A stretch of 64,000 nucleotides of DNA from Lathyrus oleraceus (GCF_024323335.1 NC_066581.1:444007816-444071815), one strand, 5' to 3'; shown: positions 11,321 to 22,831, counted from the stretch's first letter. Program-made: numbers and translations. Notes: a model not told the origin generated them from the sequence alone.

Positions 11321-12480
11321 GATCTCATGACCTTGGTTGTAAAGTAATTCTTCAGTCTGCTTGGAAGAACCTGTTTATCAGCTTATGTGTATGCTTGATA
11401 TGATATGCATGCAAATGCAAATGTTATGCATGGAGTAAAAAGAAATCTGCTTGGGGAAGCAAACTCCGATAGGGAACAGATCGCTGTATCAATCCTTGAA
11501 TGCTCTGTGGGGAATGATCCGTCTGCCGGGACCAATGAGCCACCAAAAATAAATTGGCTGCTTGAAAAGTTGACCTTGCGGGGGGAGTATCAACTATGGA
11601 AACTTTGTTCGGCGAGGCTCTGTGAGGAGAGTCTGTGGGGAAAACACTTCCTGGGGAAATGTCGTAGGAAACGACCTTTGCTGGGGATATGAACTTGCTA
11701 ATCGCCCTCAAGCTGGGGATTAACAAATCTGTTAAAAATAATCTGCTGGGGAATGAGATGAACACTGGGAACACCACCCTCTCATCTGTTGGTTATGCAA
11801 CCACTCCGCTGTTGCTAGGAAGATACAGTCTGACACTGTTAACTCCATTGGGGATATATAGTCTGGATACTGTCACCTCTGCTGGGGAACATGCTCTGCT
11901 GAGGAGAGACTTTGTCAACCGCTTGGGGATGAGGATTCATGACTTGGCATCCGGTTCCTGTGACCTGCAACCAAAAATACACGTATGCCTCGGGGGAATT
12001 ACTCGGTTTGAATTCACCGTCCGGGATTAAGCACATTCAAAGCAATTTTAAATGTTTTCCTGTGCAAATCATCTGCAAAAGCCACCATTATGTTCATATG
12101 CAATATGTTTTATCAAAAATTCGGACATTTTTGCAAACAAACTGATAAATGAAAAATAAAGAGGCTCTTTAACTGAATTATTCGACTCTTACTGGGGAGA
12201 AAATTTGTGCCAGGAATAGGCGAGGGTATCAGGAAGTTGATCCCTGAAAAGAGGTGATCGCTATAAAAAGAGAACTATCCTAATGGCAATGGGGATACGG
12301 GGTCCCACCGAGTTTCGACTCCGCTATGGCTCGTATGTCCTCAAGACGCTCTGCTCATCTTGCTTTCTGAAGTGGATGATTAGTCGATCTTTAACCTTCG
12401 AAGATTGTCGGATTGAATGAAACGGTGATATAACACTGATGAACTCAGATCACAGTCATTCGCTTATTCCCTAACTTTTG

Positions 12481-12682
12481 CCTGGATCGACCCTTTTTCG
12501 GGTTTTCAATCCATCGGGATACCCATTTTTGCCTGAGCCGCCCTTTTGGGTTTTCGACTCACCGGGTGTACTCTTTTTTTATATCCCTAATTTTTGCCCG
12601 AACCTCTTTATTCTCCTTTTTTTTTGGTTCGTCGGGATGCCCTTTTTTTGCCTGGACTATTCTTTTTATCGTCCAGCGGGTC
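12481..12682 (-). other. Element B post-pol stem-loop cluster (four modules)
   Basis: Starting a few bases after the pol stop at 12687, the minus-strand RNA can form stems CTGGAC/GTCCAG, GAACC/GGTTC, GAGTCG/CGGCTC and GGATTG/CGATCC, each followed by a GGCAAAAA-type spacer. The last two enclose CCC-AAAA-GGG and CCC-GAAAAA-GGG. Compared with A and C the outermost pair of the third stem changes from A-U to G-C, which is compensatory. Confidence 0.6.
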
Positions 12683-12686
12683 TATT

Positions 12687-14071
12687 TTATGCGAAGTATT
12701 TTTTTTTAACTGCGTCTGAGTTAATAGGGGACGGGAATCCTTCGCCATCCATGGTTGTTAGCATCAAAGCTTCGCCATAGAAAATCCTTTTAACCACGTA
12801 CGGACCCTCATAGTTCGGTGTCCATTTGCCCCTGTGATCTGTGTTGGGAGGAAGAAATCTTTTGAGTACCAATTCACCGACTTGATACCCCCGAGGGCGC
12901 ACTTTCTGACCAAATGCTTTCTTCATTCGTCTCTGACCGAGATACGTCAATTCTGGGTACGTAGTTCCAGCATAGCACCTTAATCATCGAAGACAAGGTA
13001 AACAAAGCATCAGCAAATTGGTTTTCTTCAAAAGAAAGTCAACAATCTTCTCGTGTAGTCTCTGTAAGGAGCCAGATGAGGCTGAGGTGTATACCATTTC
13101 CCGTTGGTTTGATTGATGACCAAAGCTGAATCCCCGTATACATCCAGGGTTTTAATCTGTATATTGACGGCTTCCTCAAGTCTTAGGATACAAGCTTCGT
13201 ATTCGGCTTCATTGTTGGTGCAGGGAAAAGTTATTCTGGCACCAAATGGCATATGAACCCCCTTCCGGTGTGATCAACACTACACCAACTCCGCGACCAT
13301 TGACGTGGACCGCCCCATCAAACATCATAACCCATTTGGATTCAGGGCCAGGCCCCTCCTTCGGGAGTGGTTCCTCTCAATCTTTCGATTTGAGAAACAT
13401 GATGTCCTCATCAGGAAAGTCAAACCTCATAGGTTGGTAATCATCAATCGGTTGCTCTGCAAGATAGTCTGACAAGACACTTCCCTTGATGGCTTTTTAT
13501 GAAGTGTATTGTATGTCATACTCTATCAGTATCATTTGTCACCTAGTAACCTTTCCGGTAAGTGCTGGCTTTTCAAAAATATACTTGACTGGATCCATTT
13601 TTGATATCAATAGAGTCGTGTGAGTCAACATATATTGTCTTAGTCAGCGAGCAGCCCATGCCAAAGCGCAACAAGTTTTCTCGAGCAATGAGTATCTTTG
13701 TTCACAGTCGGTAAACTTTTGCTAAGGTAGTATATTGCATGCTCTTTTCGACCTGACTCGTCATGCTGACCGAGCACACAACCCATTGACCTTTCTAACA
13801 CAGTTAAGTACATGATCAAAGGTCTTTCCTCTCGGCCTGTAGACTTGCCCCGATCTTGATCTCTTTCTTGTCGTCTGCGGTACCGATGTTGACGGTCTCA
13901 ATCACCTCCTGATAAGGTGTAATAGCTTGGTCCTCCTGTTTCAACAATCTGGCTAACCCTTCAGGCAATTCACAATCTTCCTCAACCCCTTCTTCGGCTT
14001 AATAGATAGTATTGTCGAAGTCATACTTGGCCATAGCAGTGTCGTTAGTAGTGAGATCCGGGTGGTCCGCT
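12687..14071 (-). pseudogene. Element B pol remnants: N-terminal linker, partial RNase H domains and integrase C-terminus
   Basis: What remains is the start of pol (14071 to about 13855, with a TAA after NTIY), a junction straight into the first RNase H (about 13840-13440), part of the second RNase H (13440-13030) and the integrase C-terminus (12950-12687, GPYVVK). Alignment by eye with C shows that about 1 kb covering the complete RT domain is missing at the first junction, and that the end of the second RNase H and the integrase zinc and catalytic core are missing near 12950-13030. Small frameshifts add to this, for example near 13720. No RT or integrase activity is possible. Confidence 0.85.
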
Positions 14072-14347
14072 CTGCATGATGGAGGATCATGCTTTACCTT
14101 AGAATGAGAGATTTTTTTTTGGAAAGAAAGAAAAAACGAAAAAAGAAACATTGCCATTTTTTTTGTAAAAGTAGAAAAAAACTGAAAGAAAGAGAACACA
14201 AAATTGTTTGAAAAAGCCGTCCTTTATTGATGATAAAAATAATTGCGAAATGTAACTAAATGGGTGGCCCTACAAATGAGCCGTTACACCTTGGGCAAAG
14301 TGTAAGACTTTATTATTCATGTAATAAAGGAAAACAATAAAAATCAC
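14072..14347 (-). other. Element B predicted Ogre intron
   Basis: GT at 14347-14346 overlaps the protease stop (GAG TGA), and ATGCAG ends at 14072. A TTCTAA branch-point candidate is at 14104-14099, and a T-rich stretch lies upstream of it. Joining GA with A keeps the frame into ADHPDL and AKYDFD of pol. Position and phase match A and C. Confidence 0.72.
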
Positions 14348-15774
14348 TCTTTCAGTAGAGTAACCCGGACGGTTTTTTCAGACGACCAATTGTCGAGCTT
14401 TTCTCCCGGGACACACGGGCGAATCCAGCTATCTAAGTCACAGTCGCTGTCAGCCTTGTCTTTATCTGCAGCATTGACGATGTGGGGAGAAACCAAACCC
14501 CCGCTGGAGAGAGTACCGGTTTCATTCTTCTGAGATCCCGGAGCATACCCCAATCCAAACTTGTCTTCTTTGATGACTGGCTCCACAAATTTGCCCCAGC
14601 CTTGGGCATTACCAACTTTAACCACTTCGATAGCTTGCTTGTATGAAGAGATAGAAGTCTCGACCTTCTCAAACTCAGGTGAAAAGACAGCTTCGGGCGC
14701 GACCTCATTGATGTTTATGGCTTCGAAGCCCTGACACAGCATCTCGTGCATCTCGCCGTCCATCTCTACATACTTAAATGTAGACAGGTGGCTAACAAAA
14801 ATATCCTCTTCACCACAGACAGTGACGACCTGACCTTCTAATTCATATTTGAGCTTCTGGTGGAGGGTAGAAGTAACAGCACCGACAACATGAATCCAGG
14901 GTCGACCTAGCAAACAGCTATAGGCAGGCTGGATATCCATCACATAAAAGGTACTCTTGAATACCTGCGGTCCAATCTTAACTGGCAACTCAACTTCGCC
15001 ACAAACAGCTCGCTTAGAGCCATCAAAAGCCCTCACAACTAAGTTACTTGGCCTCAGGATGGTGTCATCGCAATCCAACTTCATTAAGGCTTTCTTTGGA
15101 AGAACATTCAGAGAAGAGCCTGTATCAACCAAAACATGGGAAAGCATCACCCCTTTGCACTCCATTGTGATATGCAAGGCTTTGTTGTGATTCCTGCCCT
15201 CAGATGTCAGGTCATTATCGGTGAAACCTAGCCCCCGGCTAGCGTTTACATTGGAAACTACCGACTCCAGCTGGTTAACAGTTATCTCCGGTGGAACATA
15301 GGCCATATTCAGTACTTTCAACAAGGTTGCTTTGTGCGCCTCAGAGCATAGCAATAGTGAGAGAATTGAGATCTTTGAGGGTGTCTGATTTAGCTGGTCG
15401 ACTACCTTGTAGTCACTTTTCTTGATAATCCTCATAAACTCATCCACTTCCTTCTCGAATGCGGTCTTAGGAGGATCTTCCTCAGTAGTAACCTCTTCGG
15501 CGGCCATCTGTTTCCCTTTAGCCTTGGTAGCTGCCTCGGCTTCAGTATTCGCGCGTAATGTTGATGGTGCAAATAGGCGTCCACTGCGAGTGAAGCCACC
15601 AACCCCTCCAACATTGTCTACATCGGAGCTACCAATGTCAATGTCTTCTTCGTTAACTTTCTGCCCCATGGTGCCACGGGATAGCACTGTCTTTCTCATA
15701 CGGAACGGGTCCTGGTATTGTGATGGTGATCGGACCAACCAAAGTCGGTTGAGGGCTATCAGAGTAAATTGCAA
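14344..15774 (-). CDS. pro: Element B protease domain (pro part of gag-pro)
   Basis: An open frame of 476 codons encodes the linker region and an aspartic protease. The catalytic VDTGSS lies near 15128-15111, and SCLLGRPWIH follows. It also has the GFTRSGR and TPSKISILSLLL segments that are conserved in A and C. The first residues after the Met at 15774 are out of register. The true frame enters from the Gag frame by a frameshift around 15660-15675, so this part could only be made from an undamaged relative. Protease would process Gag-Pol in the particle. Confidence 0.85.
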   Translation of the reverse strand: MQFTLIALNRLWLVRSPSQYQDPFRMRKTVLSRGTMGQKVNEEDIDIGSSDVDNVGGVGGFTRSGRLFAPSTLRANTEAEAATKAKGKQMAAEEVTTEEDPPKTAFEKEVDEFMRIIKKSDYKVVDQLNQTPSKISILSLLLCSEAHKATLLKVLNMAYVPPEITVNQLESVVSNVNASRGLGFTDNDLTSEGRNHNKALHITMECKGVMLSHVLVDTGSSLNVLPKKALMKLDCDDTILRPSNLVVRAFDGSKRAVCGEVELPVKIGPQVFKSTFYVMDIQPAYSCLLGRPWIHVVGAVTSTLHQKLKYELEGQVVTVCGEEDIFVSHLSTFKYVEMDGEMHEMLCQGFEAININEVAPEAVFSPEFEKVETSISSYKQAIEVVKVGNAQGWGKFVEPVIKEDKFGLGYAPGSQKNETGTLSSGGLVSPHIVNAADKDKADSDCDLDSWIRPCVPGEKLDNWSSEKTVRVTLLKE

Positions 15775-16570
15775 CTGGTGCTGAACTTTCGATGTTCACC
15801 GTTGCTGGTTCTGTACTTTCTGGGAAATATATTATTGTCGGAGCGAGTCTCTCGGGAACATATATTTCTTCAGGAGTGAAATAAAACGTCACCGTCGATA
15901 CATCATTCTTCATTGGATGGGCCTGATCGAACTGAAGACAACCTTCATCTATCAGTTGTTGAATACCCCTTCTCAAACTGTCACATCCGTTTTCAGCAGC
16001 TTGACAATTTCTGCATTCTTCCCCACAGCCCGGGAAAATCTGTCCTTTCAGAAGTCGGTCTTTAACCACCGATAGCGAAGTCTTCACCTTAGTCACATCA
16101 GAAACCAAATTCAAAGTTTCCCCACTATCAACAACATTAATCCTCTGCCCACCGTGAGCCGGCATCGGGTTCTGGATAACATTAGGCACCGGAGCAAAAT
16201 TGATAGCCTGGGCATCTCTCAAATCTTGTACCTTTAACTGGAGAGCCTTGCAATTATCTGTAGTATGGCCAGGTGCGTTGGAGTGAAAAGCACATCTGGC
16301 GTTGACATCATAACCTTTAGGCAAATTATTGGGATCGATTGGTGGGGCCAGAATTCTCAACGTAACCAGATTCATGTCAATCAGCTTGGGAAGTAATACT
16401 GAATAAGGCATTGGGATTGGCTCGATGACCCGGTCCGTCTGCCTTGGACGTTGTTGATAGTGTATCTGCTGACCCGGATTACCTCCTTGTTGTTGATTGT
16501 TGTACCTGGGTTGTTGTTGCGGATGATATTGCGGTTGAGGAACAGGTGTTGGAATAGTGACTGCAGCCAC
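15653..16570 (-). pseudogene. gag: Element B C-terminal Gag and zinc knuckle
   Basis: This is in the same frame as the upstream gag piece and separated from it by one TGA at 16649. A Q/P-rich stretch is followed by a knuckle C-X2-H-X5-H-X4-C (CAFHSNAPGH, about 16296-16252) and a cysteine-rich segment (GCGEECRNC) before the linker to protease. It ends by frameshift near 15660. The knuckle would bind element RNA. The same C-H-H-C spacing is found in A and C. Confidence 0.82.
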
Positions 16571-16648
16571 TTGATCTTGATAATAATTAGGGCGTCCTCT
16601 ACCCCTGCCTCTGCCGGCATATACAACGCTTGCCTCGCCTTCTTTTCT

Positions 16649-17695
16649 TCACTGACCGTTACCAGCAAACGGTCTCTTGGGACCTGATGAGTTGGAAGCA
16701 CTATTGTCTTGAATTCGGCCCATCTTCAACAGACTCTCGATCCTTTCTCCAGCAATTACTATCTCTGCAAAGCTGATTGACGGGCAAGCAGCCAATCTCT
16801 CAATATAATTGCCTTGAAGAGTGTTCATGAACATGTCCGTCATCTCCCTTTCAGACATAGGGGGTTGGATGGACGCAGCAATCTGTCTCCAACGATGAGC
16901 ATACTCTCTAAAGGTTTCCTTGGCAGTCTGAGACATACCTTGCAACAAGGTCCGATTTGGAGCCATGTCCAAGTTGTATTGATATTGCTTGACAAAAGCC
17001 TCTGCCAAGTCTTTCCAGCTCTTGATGGTAGTACGAGACAAATGAGAATACCATTCACGAGAAGCTCTAGTTAGACTGTCTTCAAAATAGTACATCCACA
17101 GCTTTTCATCTTCCGTGTGAGCTCCCAACCTTCCCAGATAAGATTGGAGATGAGTGCGTGGGCAAGAAGCCCCATTGTATTTCTCAAAAGTAGGGGGTTT
17201 GAACTTGTGAGGAATCCTTACTCCCTGAACCAGACCAAGATTTGTGACATCAAAGCCTAAGGAATTTTGAGACTCCAAAGATTTGAGCTTCTCAGCAAGC
17301 TCATCCATACGGCGAGTGGTCTCGAGGGCCTCGTCGTGCAAAGAAAATTGATCATACTGATAATCTTCAGTAACCGGGCGCCCGTTAATCCGAATTCCTT
17401 GATTCACATTGTACCTTCCACCAATACCATTTCCAACATTCCCTGTGTTTCCAACATTACCCGGGTTTCCCTCAGCATTTGCGTTACCCGCGTTACCAGT
17501 GTTCACAGGGTTATCAGCGTTCCCAGGGTTACCAGGGTTTCCCTTAGCATTTGGTATCTCCACCTCCGGATCGGGTCTCGGTTGCTCAACCAATTCCCTC
17601 AGCTTTTCCTGGCCTTCTGGCATACCAGTCATCAATGTCATGAACTGATCCATCCTTTCACGCATATTAGCCAGCTCTTTCTGTACTTGGTCCAT
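16649..17695 (-). CDS. gag: Element B Gag, N-terminal and capsid part
   Basis: The start was set at MDQVQ (17695) because C begins with the same residues at 43486; the frame upstream is leader. After a short coiled-coil-like start comes a low-complexity G/N-rich linker (about 17560-17410), then the retrotransposon Gag capsid domain (SLGFDV, RIPHKFKPP, EWYSHL, FVKQYQYNLDMAP, FREYAHRW). The frame stops at TGA 16649 and continues in register behind it. The protein would form the virus-like particle. The G/N linker is absent from A and C. Confidence 0.87.
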   Translation of the reverse strand: MDQVQKELANMRERMDQFMTLMTGMPEGQEKLRELVEQPRPDPEVEIPNAKGNPGNPGNADNPVNTGNAGNANAEGNPGNVGNTGNVGNGIGGRYNVNQGIRINGRPVTEDYQYDQFSLHDEALETTRRMDELAEKLKSLESQNSLGFDVTNLGLVQGVRIPHKFKPPTFEKYNGASCPRTHLQSYLGRLGAHTEDEKLWMYYFEDSLTRASREWYSHLSRTTIKSWKDLAEAFVKQYQYNLDMAPNRTLLQGMSQTAKETFREYAHRWRQIAASIQPPMSEREMTDMFMNTLQGNYIERLAACPSISFAEIVIAGERIESLLKMGRIQDNSASNSSGPKRPFAGNGQ

Positions 17696-18703
17696 CGCTA
17701 GCTGTGGACGACTTTCCTTTGTCGGGTACCTGTGGACTCGCTTGGGACCAATAACTGCCTGATTCAGGGAACAAACATTAGACACTATGGTGACACCTGC
17801 AAAACAGACAAGGGTTAATGTGCATGGTATGCGACGCACTTCTTGTTCAGTTTTAAGGCACCCCCGTTTTGAAAGGGAATACCCTGCAAATGAATAAGCA
17901 TGAGATGTTGGATGCAAATATGCAGATGATGTTATGCAATGCAAAGGCATGTCAATCAAAATTGATGGATCCGCTTGAACATCTGGAGAGAAATTCACTG
18001 AGGAATATAATACAAGACCAAAACTCTGCTCCAGAAAACCGGGTTGGTTGGAGTTAAGGTTTCCTGAATTTAGCCCGCCCCTCACTGGTAGGTTCTAAGA
18101 ACAGAAGTTCGTCATCTTCAGCCCTTCAGTTGCGAATAATATGTTTACCACTGAAGGTTTGGTATTATTACGGGACAAAAGACCTCCATTGACTCCCCTC
18201 AACAGGACATCCTAATAGCAAGTTCCCAGTCTCGGGATCCTCGGATTGAGCAGCGAGAATGCGCCCACCAGAGCTAACATAATCACGTCTCGGAGGAGAG
18301 GCCTCGACTGAGTTCTCGAGAAATGGTCACCAGAGTCGACGATTTCTAGAGGAACATCCTGCCGTTACGGAACACCCGTAAGACATGATATATCCGAAAG
18401 AAACCTCGTCTGGGTGTGGTTCTTCACGAATGACTTAACGTAGCAACACGTCACGCAAGCCTCATGATTATCCATTCTAAAACATGTGTGTACACTCAAG
18501 CCTGGGTAATGGGTTTATCTCTCATAGAACACCCCATCCCAACAAACAAACAAACAAACAGATCCAACAGATACAACAGATGCATGCAAGCAGGTAAGCA
18601 AATAAAGGTACAAAAGCATGAACACCCAATAAACAAGAAATCACACAAGCTAGGAGGGACTCGCTTAGGGAAGATGGACCAGCAAGAGGTCAACTTCTTT
18701 CAC
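17696..18703 (-). other. Element B leader, without ORF1
   Basis: About 1.0 kb lies between primer-binding site and gag. Both ends resemble the leader of C, including the segment with CCTGGGTA and CACCCCA (about 18500-18540) next to the primer-binding site. The 1.6-kb ORF1 that C carries there is missing. A (CAAA)n microsatellite is at 18540-18561. Confidence 0.75.
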
Positions 18704-18721
18704 TCCCCAGCAGAGTCGCCA
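18704..18721 (-). other. Element B primer-binding site (tRNA-Arg type)
   Basis: TGGCGACTCTGCTGGGGA on the minus strand lies two bases inside the 5' LTR. It is complementary to the 3' end of a plant tRNA-Arg with about one mismatch as I recall that tRNA, and tRNA-Arg is the known primer type of Ogre. The site is identical in C at 46371-46388. Confidence 0.8.
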
Positions 18722-18723
18722 GC

Positions 18724-20423
18724 TGTCGCAACCTGAAAAATACAGTGCGCAAAAAAACAACCGGCGAAAGAAAATGACAGAAGAGTCGCCACCGTGCGTT
18801 ATTCATCCCAAAGGAGGGAAAGGAAACGCTCGAAGTAAACCTGAAAAAGGAAAGGACAAGACGGGGTCTTGCAACCAAATCTTGGGTTCAGGAGTCGGTT
18901 ATGCGAAGGGAAGGTATTAGCACCCGTACGCATCCGTAGTACTCTACGGGATCCACTTTTGTAGTTCTTGTCTAAAGGGTGTGAGTTTATCTTGTGCTGT
19001 TTACCAAAAAAAAAGGGGTTAAATGAAAATGACTCGCGCGGATGTCGCATCCACTGCATATGTATCTCATATGAATATGAGAATCAGAGTCTTCGTAGCT
19101 CGGCTGACCTATGGGTTGGGGGGATGTGTGCTCGCTAAGACATCGCGTCTTATGCTTACGTATCTCATCTGGCCTGAGAATCAGAGCAAGCCGTAGTTCG
19201 GCTAACTATGGGGTTATGGATTGGGTTTTGGACGAACGACGTCACTACGCAATCTACCGGATGCTCGACCTTTGGAGACTTACTCGCCTGTAGTAGAAGG
19301 AGTTAACGTGTTGCTTTGGGTTTTAGGGTTTGGGATTCTCAAGGGCAAAAAGACAGTCCTTGACGAAGGAACCGCGCTACCTGCAGGGATACGAACACAT
19401 ACAAAACAAACATGTATAAAGTAAATGTGCCAACAAGGGGCTCAGAAGTAAATAAACAAAAGAAAACAAATGCCTCCTATCGAGGTCTTCCCGCTAAGAA
19501 AGCGATAAAATGCGGAAAAGAGGTAAAAGTACCACACGGATAAAGATCCGAAGTAACAGCAATTAAAGGAGTAAGAAACCCAGGGATCTCCCAAGCTAAT
19601 GCCATCAAAGAAAGGTGAGTCAGTACAGGTAATCGGAATGAAACTCCAGGGGGTATCCCACAAATAAAGTGGGAAAACCACGCAAACCATCTCTGCAAGA
19701 GTCTGTGAGCCCTCACAAAAACTCAACAAAAGGGTTAGTGAAACACGATAAGCATTTTTTTCATGGATAACAGTATGGTTTCAGAAACCTCAAACCCTGT
19801 GGCATACATTTCAAAAATCATGTCATTAAACATTCAAGGCATAGCTTTCACCCATTCATGCATAATTAAACCCGTGGGCAAAAACAAAATGAAATTCATC
19901 CATCATACCTCATACATTCAGATGATCCAAATTAAGAGCATAAAATCATGGGAATGAGGCAAACCTGATGGGAGAGACCGGTTGAAATCAAATGGCACGG
20001 CTGGGTTTGCAAGGCAATGTTAGGGTTTGCGTGAGATGAAAGTGTGTGAGTCAGATTGAATTTTTCAGAGCTGCCTGGGGGTTGCTCTGAGTTCTCTGTC
20101 AGGTTTCTCTTCAGGTTTTGTCAAGGGTTTTGTTTCAAGGAAACCTCAGAGTATTTTGCTTCTCTTCCTTCTTCTCAAGTGAAGCCTTGGTATTTATAGA
20201 CTGAATTTCATGGCTTTGTGGGCTCAAATGAGAGAGGTCCAAGTCCAAGTTTTTTCTATTATATTTTATTTATTTTTTTATTATTATTTTTATTCATTTA
20301 TTTATTTATTTTCGTGTTTTTTTTTTAAAGTTTCTTGGATCTAATTCTGATTGACATGATGAAATGCAATATGAAATGCTAAATGAATGCATGAATGAGG
20401 AGGGCAAATTTTGGGGTGTTACA
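18724..20423 (-). repeat. Element B 5' LTR
   Basis: This 1700-bp copy matches 8575-10295 almost base for base. The length difference is due to the A/T-rich stretch and one copy of a short ATATGAAATGCA repeat. It carries the TATA box at 20191-20198, which would start the transcript. The conserved R/U5 block is at 18888-18957. Confidence 0.95.
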
Positions 20424-21059
20424 CTGGTCTACAACATTGTACTCACTTCTTTTGATGATCTTCATCATCTCATCGCAATCTTCTTTCACATTGCCACTTG
20501 GGCCAACAGAAGTAGGAGTTATCAATGTAAAAGAGGACTTAGCAACAGGTGTCGGATTCGGAGTGCTCACAGCATTCCCAATCGGGCATTCAACAAAACC
20601 AGCATTACCCTGGGGCTTGGGAGGTGCTGAAAACACACGACCGCTGCGGGTCAAACCACTTACATCTGCGATATTAACAACAAAGGAGGATGGTAAGGAC
20701 ACTTCCTTCCCATATTCTACAACAACAGCATTGTAACGAAAGGGAATTGCTTTTTTAGAAGAATACGGTACAGGACCAGCAGGCTTAATGATAAGAACAG
20801 GAGAAACCTTCTGCTTGCTACCATCATACTTAATGGTAACAGGCTCGGGCATCCGGAATACCGGGGAAATTACGTTGACCTCAGGCTCATCTTCGTCCAC
20901 ATTTCTATTCTGAAGAATCTCAATGACTCCTTCATCCAGCATTTCCTGAAGATCCTTGCGCACCTGGCGACAACCCAATCGGTTAACAGGGCATATTCGG
21001 CATCTGTACTTGCATAGCAAACGATGCATCTCAACCAAAGATTGTCGAATATGACTAAC
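20424..21059 (-). pseudogene. gag: Element A gag-pro linker fragment between insertions B and D
   Basis: This is the part of A's gag-pro between the zinc knuckle and the protease, with a cysteine-rich motif (CKYRCRICP) and the conserved GLTRSGRVF segment. It is in register with 28810-29035 upstream and with 7571-8569 downstream once D, B and one TSD copy each are left out. There is no stop inside the fragment. Open frame beyond 21059 is D's LTR. Confidence 0.87.
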
Positions 21060-22817
21060 TGTTAATACCTTAGGATTGGCATTAATTTTGTAAAACAAAT
21101 AATGTAATCATCTCTGTTGTTTTAATATGTTGGGTTGAAGAAGTTCAACATCTGGACCAACATGTCATGTACGATGTCACGACATCATGCCTGTGACATG
21201 ACATATGTGTAGAAAACTAAATTAAATAATTCAGTATATATTCTGGGATTAGTGAGGATATTTGGTGAATATCCTAACTTCTATGTGGAGGTCTTAAAGA
21301 CTCAATCAGAATATATAGGCTCTAAATATGGAGATATATATGGAGAGATTTTAGGAACTAAAATCTTGAAGACCTTATTTGTAGCAGAAGTTTTCTGCTG
21401 ATTTTGTAACAGCAAAGAAGAAGTTTGCTGCGATTTCTGAAGGCCCAAATCCAGTTGGGTGATTAGGTTATAAATAGCATATTGTAACCTAGTTTTTGTA
21501 AGCCTCGTAGAATGAAAATTTATGGGTGTGTGTGAGGTAAACCTCCCAACCTGTGGGAAGGTTACCATGTGTTTCTCAGTGTTCAAAGCTGTGAGTATTT
21601 GTAACTCAAAGCCTGTAGGCAAGAGTTATTATGGTCTTGAACGAAGCTGTGAAGCAAGTTCAAGTTGTTTTAACATTACATTGTATTTGTAGTGATAGGA
21701 ATGGAAACTAGAGGTTTCTATCTAGGAGTTCCTAGGTATAAATTGCATTGGGTAGGGATTAAGTGAAGAGTTGTAAACGGGGGAGTTTAACTCTGAATTA
21801 ATACTGCTGATAGTGGATCTTATTCCTGGCTTGGTATGCCCCCAGAGTAGGTGATGTTGCACCGAACTGGGTTAACAATTTTCTGTGTTTGTTTTCCTTC
21901 TGCATGTTATAATCCTTCTGCCATAACTCAGCTGGTATTTCAGTCTGCTTATCAAGATACTAACAGACCTGGTACATAGCCTTCTGTTTGAATGTCAATC
22001 AGAATGTTTTGACATTCATCATTGATAGCATATACTGAATAATAGGCATGTTGATCTCAGTTCAGTATTTAGTTAAGTCTGGTCTTCAAGAGGATAACAG
22101 ACCTGGCCAAAGGATCATAGTGAAACTGTCAAACTGGATGTCTTGACAGTTGTTCGTGTAGGTTGATACTGAAGTAGAGACTGGTTAGTCTTTTACAGTA
22201 CAACAAAGTTAGCACAGTCTGTTTTCAGGAACATAACAGAATCAGCATGAGGTATATGTTCTGGATGTCAAACTGAATGTTGTGACATTCACACCTGACA
22301 GCTTGTGCTAAATTGTAGGATAATTAGTTTTTCTGTTTCAGCATTTTTCTCAGGCTATTTTTTAGGAATCCAACAGCTGAGCTAAAATCCAGGAAAATAA
22401 CAACTAACCTACAATTAATGAACCTAACAAATAGCCTATTTGTTAGCTCCCTAATTTGTGGAAATTAGGTTACTTGCTTGACCTTTAGTTTAGGAAACAC
22501 GAGTACTAGGCCAGCAAACTGGAATACAGTAACAGGTGATGTTCAAATCAATATTGATATATCATGCTGATAACTGTGCAAACACAACAGAAGTAAGTGT
22601 GGTGTTTGATCTCTGTTGTGTCTTTGTACCAGAAGGACAGAACTAGATGTTCTTCCATTCTAGGGTAATATAGTAGCAGATGTCGTGACAACTGTGAAAG
22701 CGTGCTTTAGTACAGGGTTTTAATTTTTATAACTGTCTTGCTGTATTAGTTACAATGTTGGATCAGATGTCATGACTTGGAGTAGAACATCTGAATTCTG
22801 ACTACGCCAGAATTTCA
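21060..22817 (+). repeat. Element D 5' LTR
   Basis: This 1758-bp LTR (TGTTAATACC to AGAATTTCA) differs from its partner at about 40 positions counted by eye, about 2%. It contains a TATA box (21469-21476) and several dyad motifs of the type GATGTC-N2-GACATC, one of them perfect at 21173-21186. Confidence 0.94.
21469..21476 (+). promoter_or_regulatory. Element D LTR TATA box
   Basis: TATAAATA lies about 410 bp into the LTR and is repeated at 27460-27467 in the 3' copy. Only the 5' copy would drive the element transcript. Confidence 0.65.
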
Positions 22818-22819
22818 AT

Positions 22820-22831
22820 TGGTATTAGAGC
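22820..22831 (+). other. Element D primer-binding site
   Basis: TGGTATTAGAGC, two bases after the LTR end, differs by one transition from the usual complement of initiator tRNA-Met (TGGTATCAGAGC) used by most plant copia elements. Confidence 0.85.

Larger units (their letters stand above)
10311..12480 (-). other. Element B 3' UTR
   Basis: This is non-coding, repeat-rich DNA between the polypurine tract and the post-pol stem-loops. It holds two repeat arrays, listed separately, and many scattered CTGGGGA words between about 11440 and 11990. Open frames in it follow the repeat unit and show no family resemblance. Confidence 0.75.
8575..20423 (-). mobile_element. Element B: non-autonomous Ogre derivative without ORF1, RT and integrase core
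   Basis: The element is bounded by direct LTRs (8575-10295 and 18724-20423) and by the TSD CTGGT at 8570-8574 and 20424-20428. In minus orientation it carries a tRNA-Arg-type primer-binding site, a leader, gag, protease, remnants of the start of pol, RNase H and the integrase C-terminus, a repeat-rich 3' UTR and a polypurine tract. Compared with C it lacks ORF1, the RT domain and the integrase core. The LTR copies differ by roughly nine substitutions seen by eye plus indels in A/T-rich and short-repeat DNA. It therefore moved recently although it encodes no RT or integrase, so it was probably mobilised by a related full element. Confidence 0.93.
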
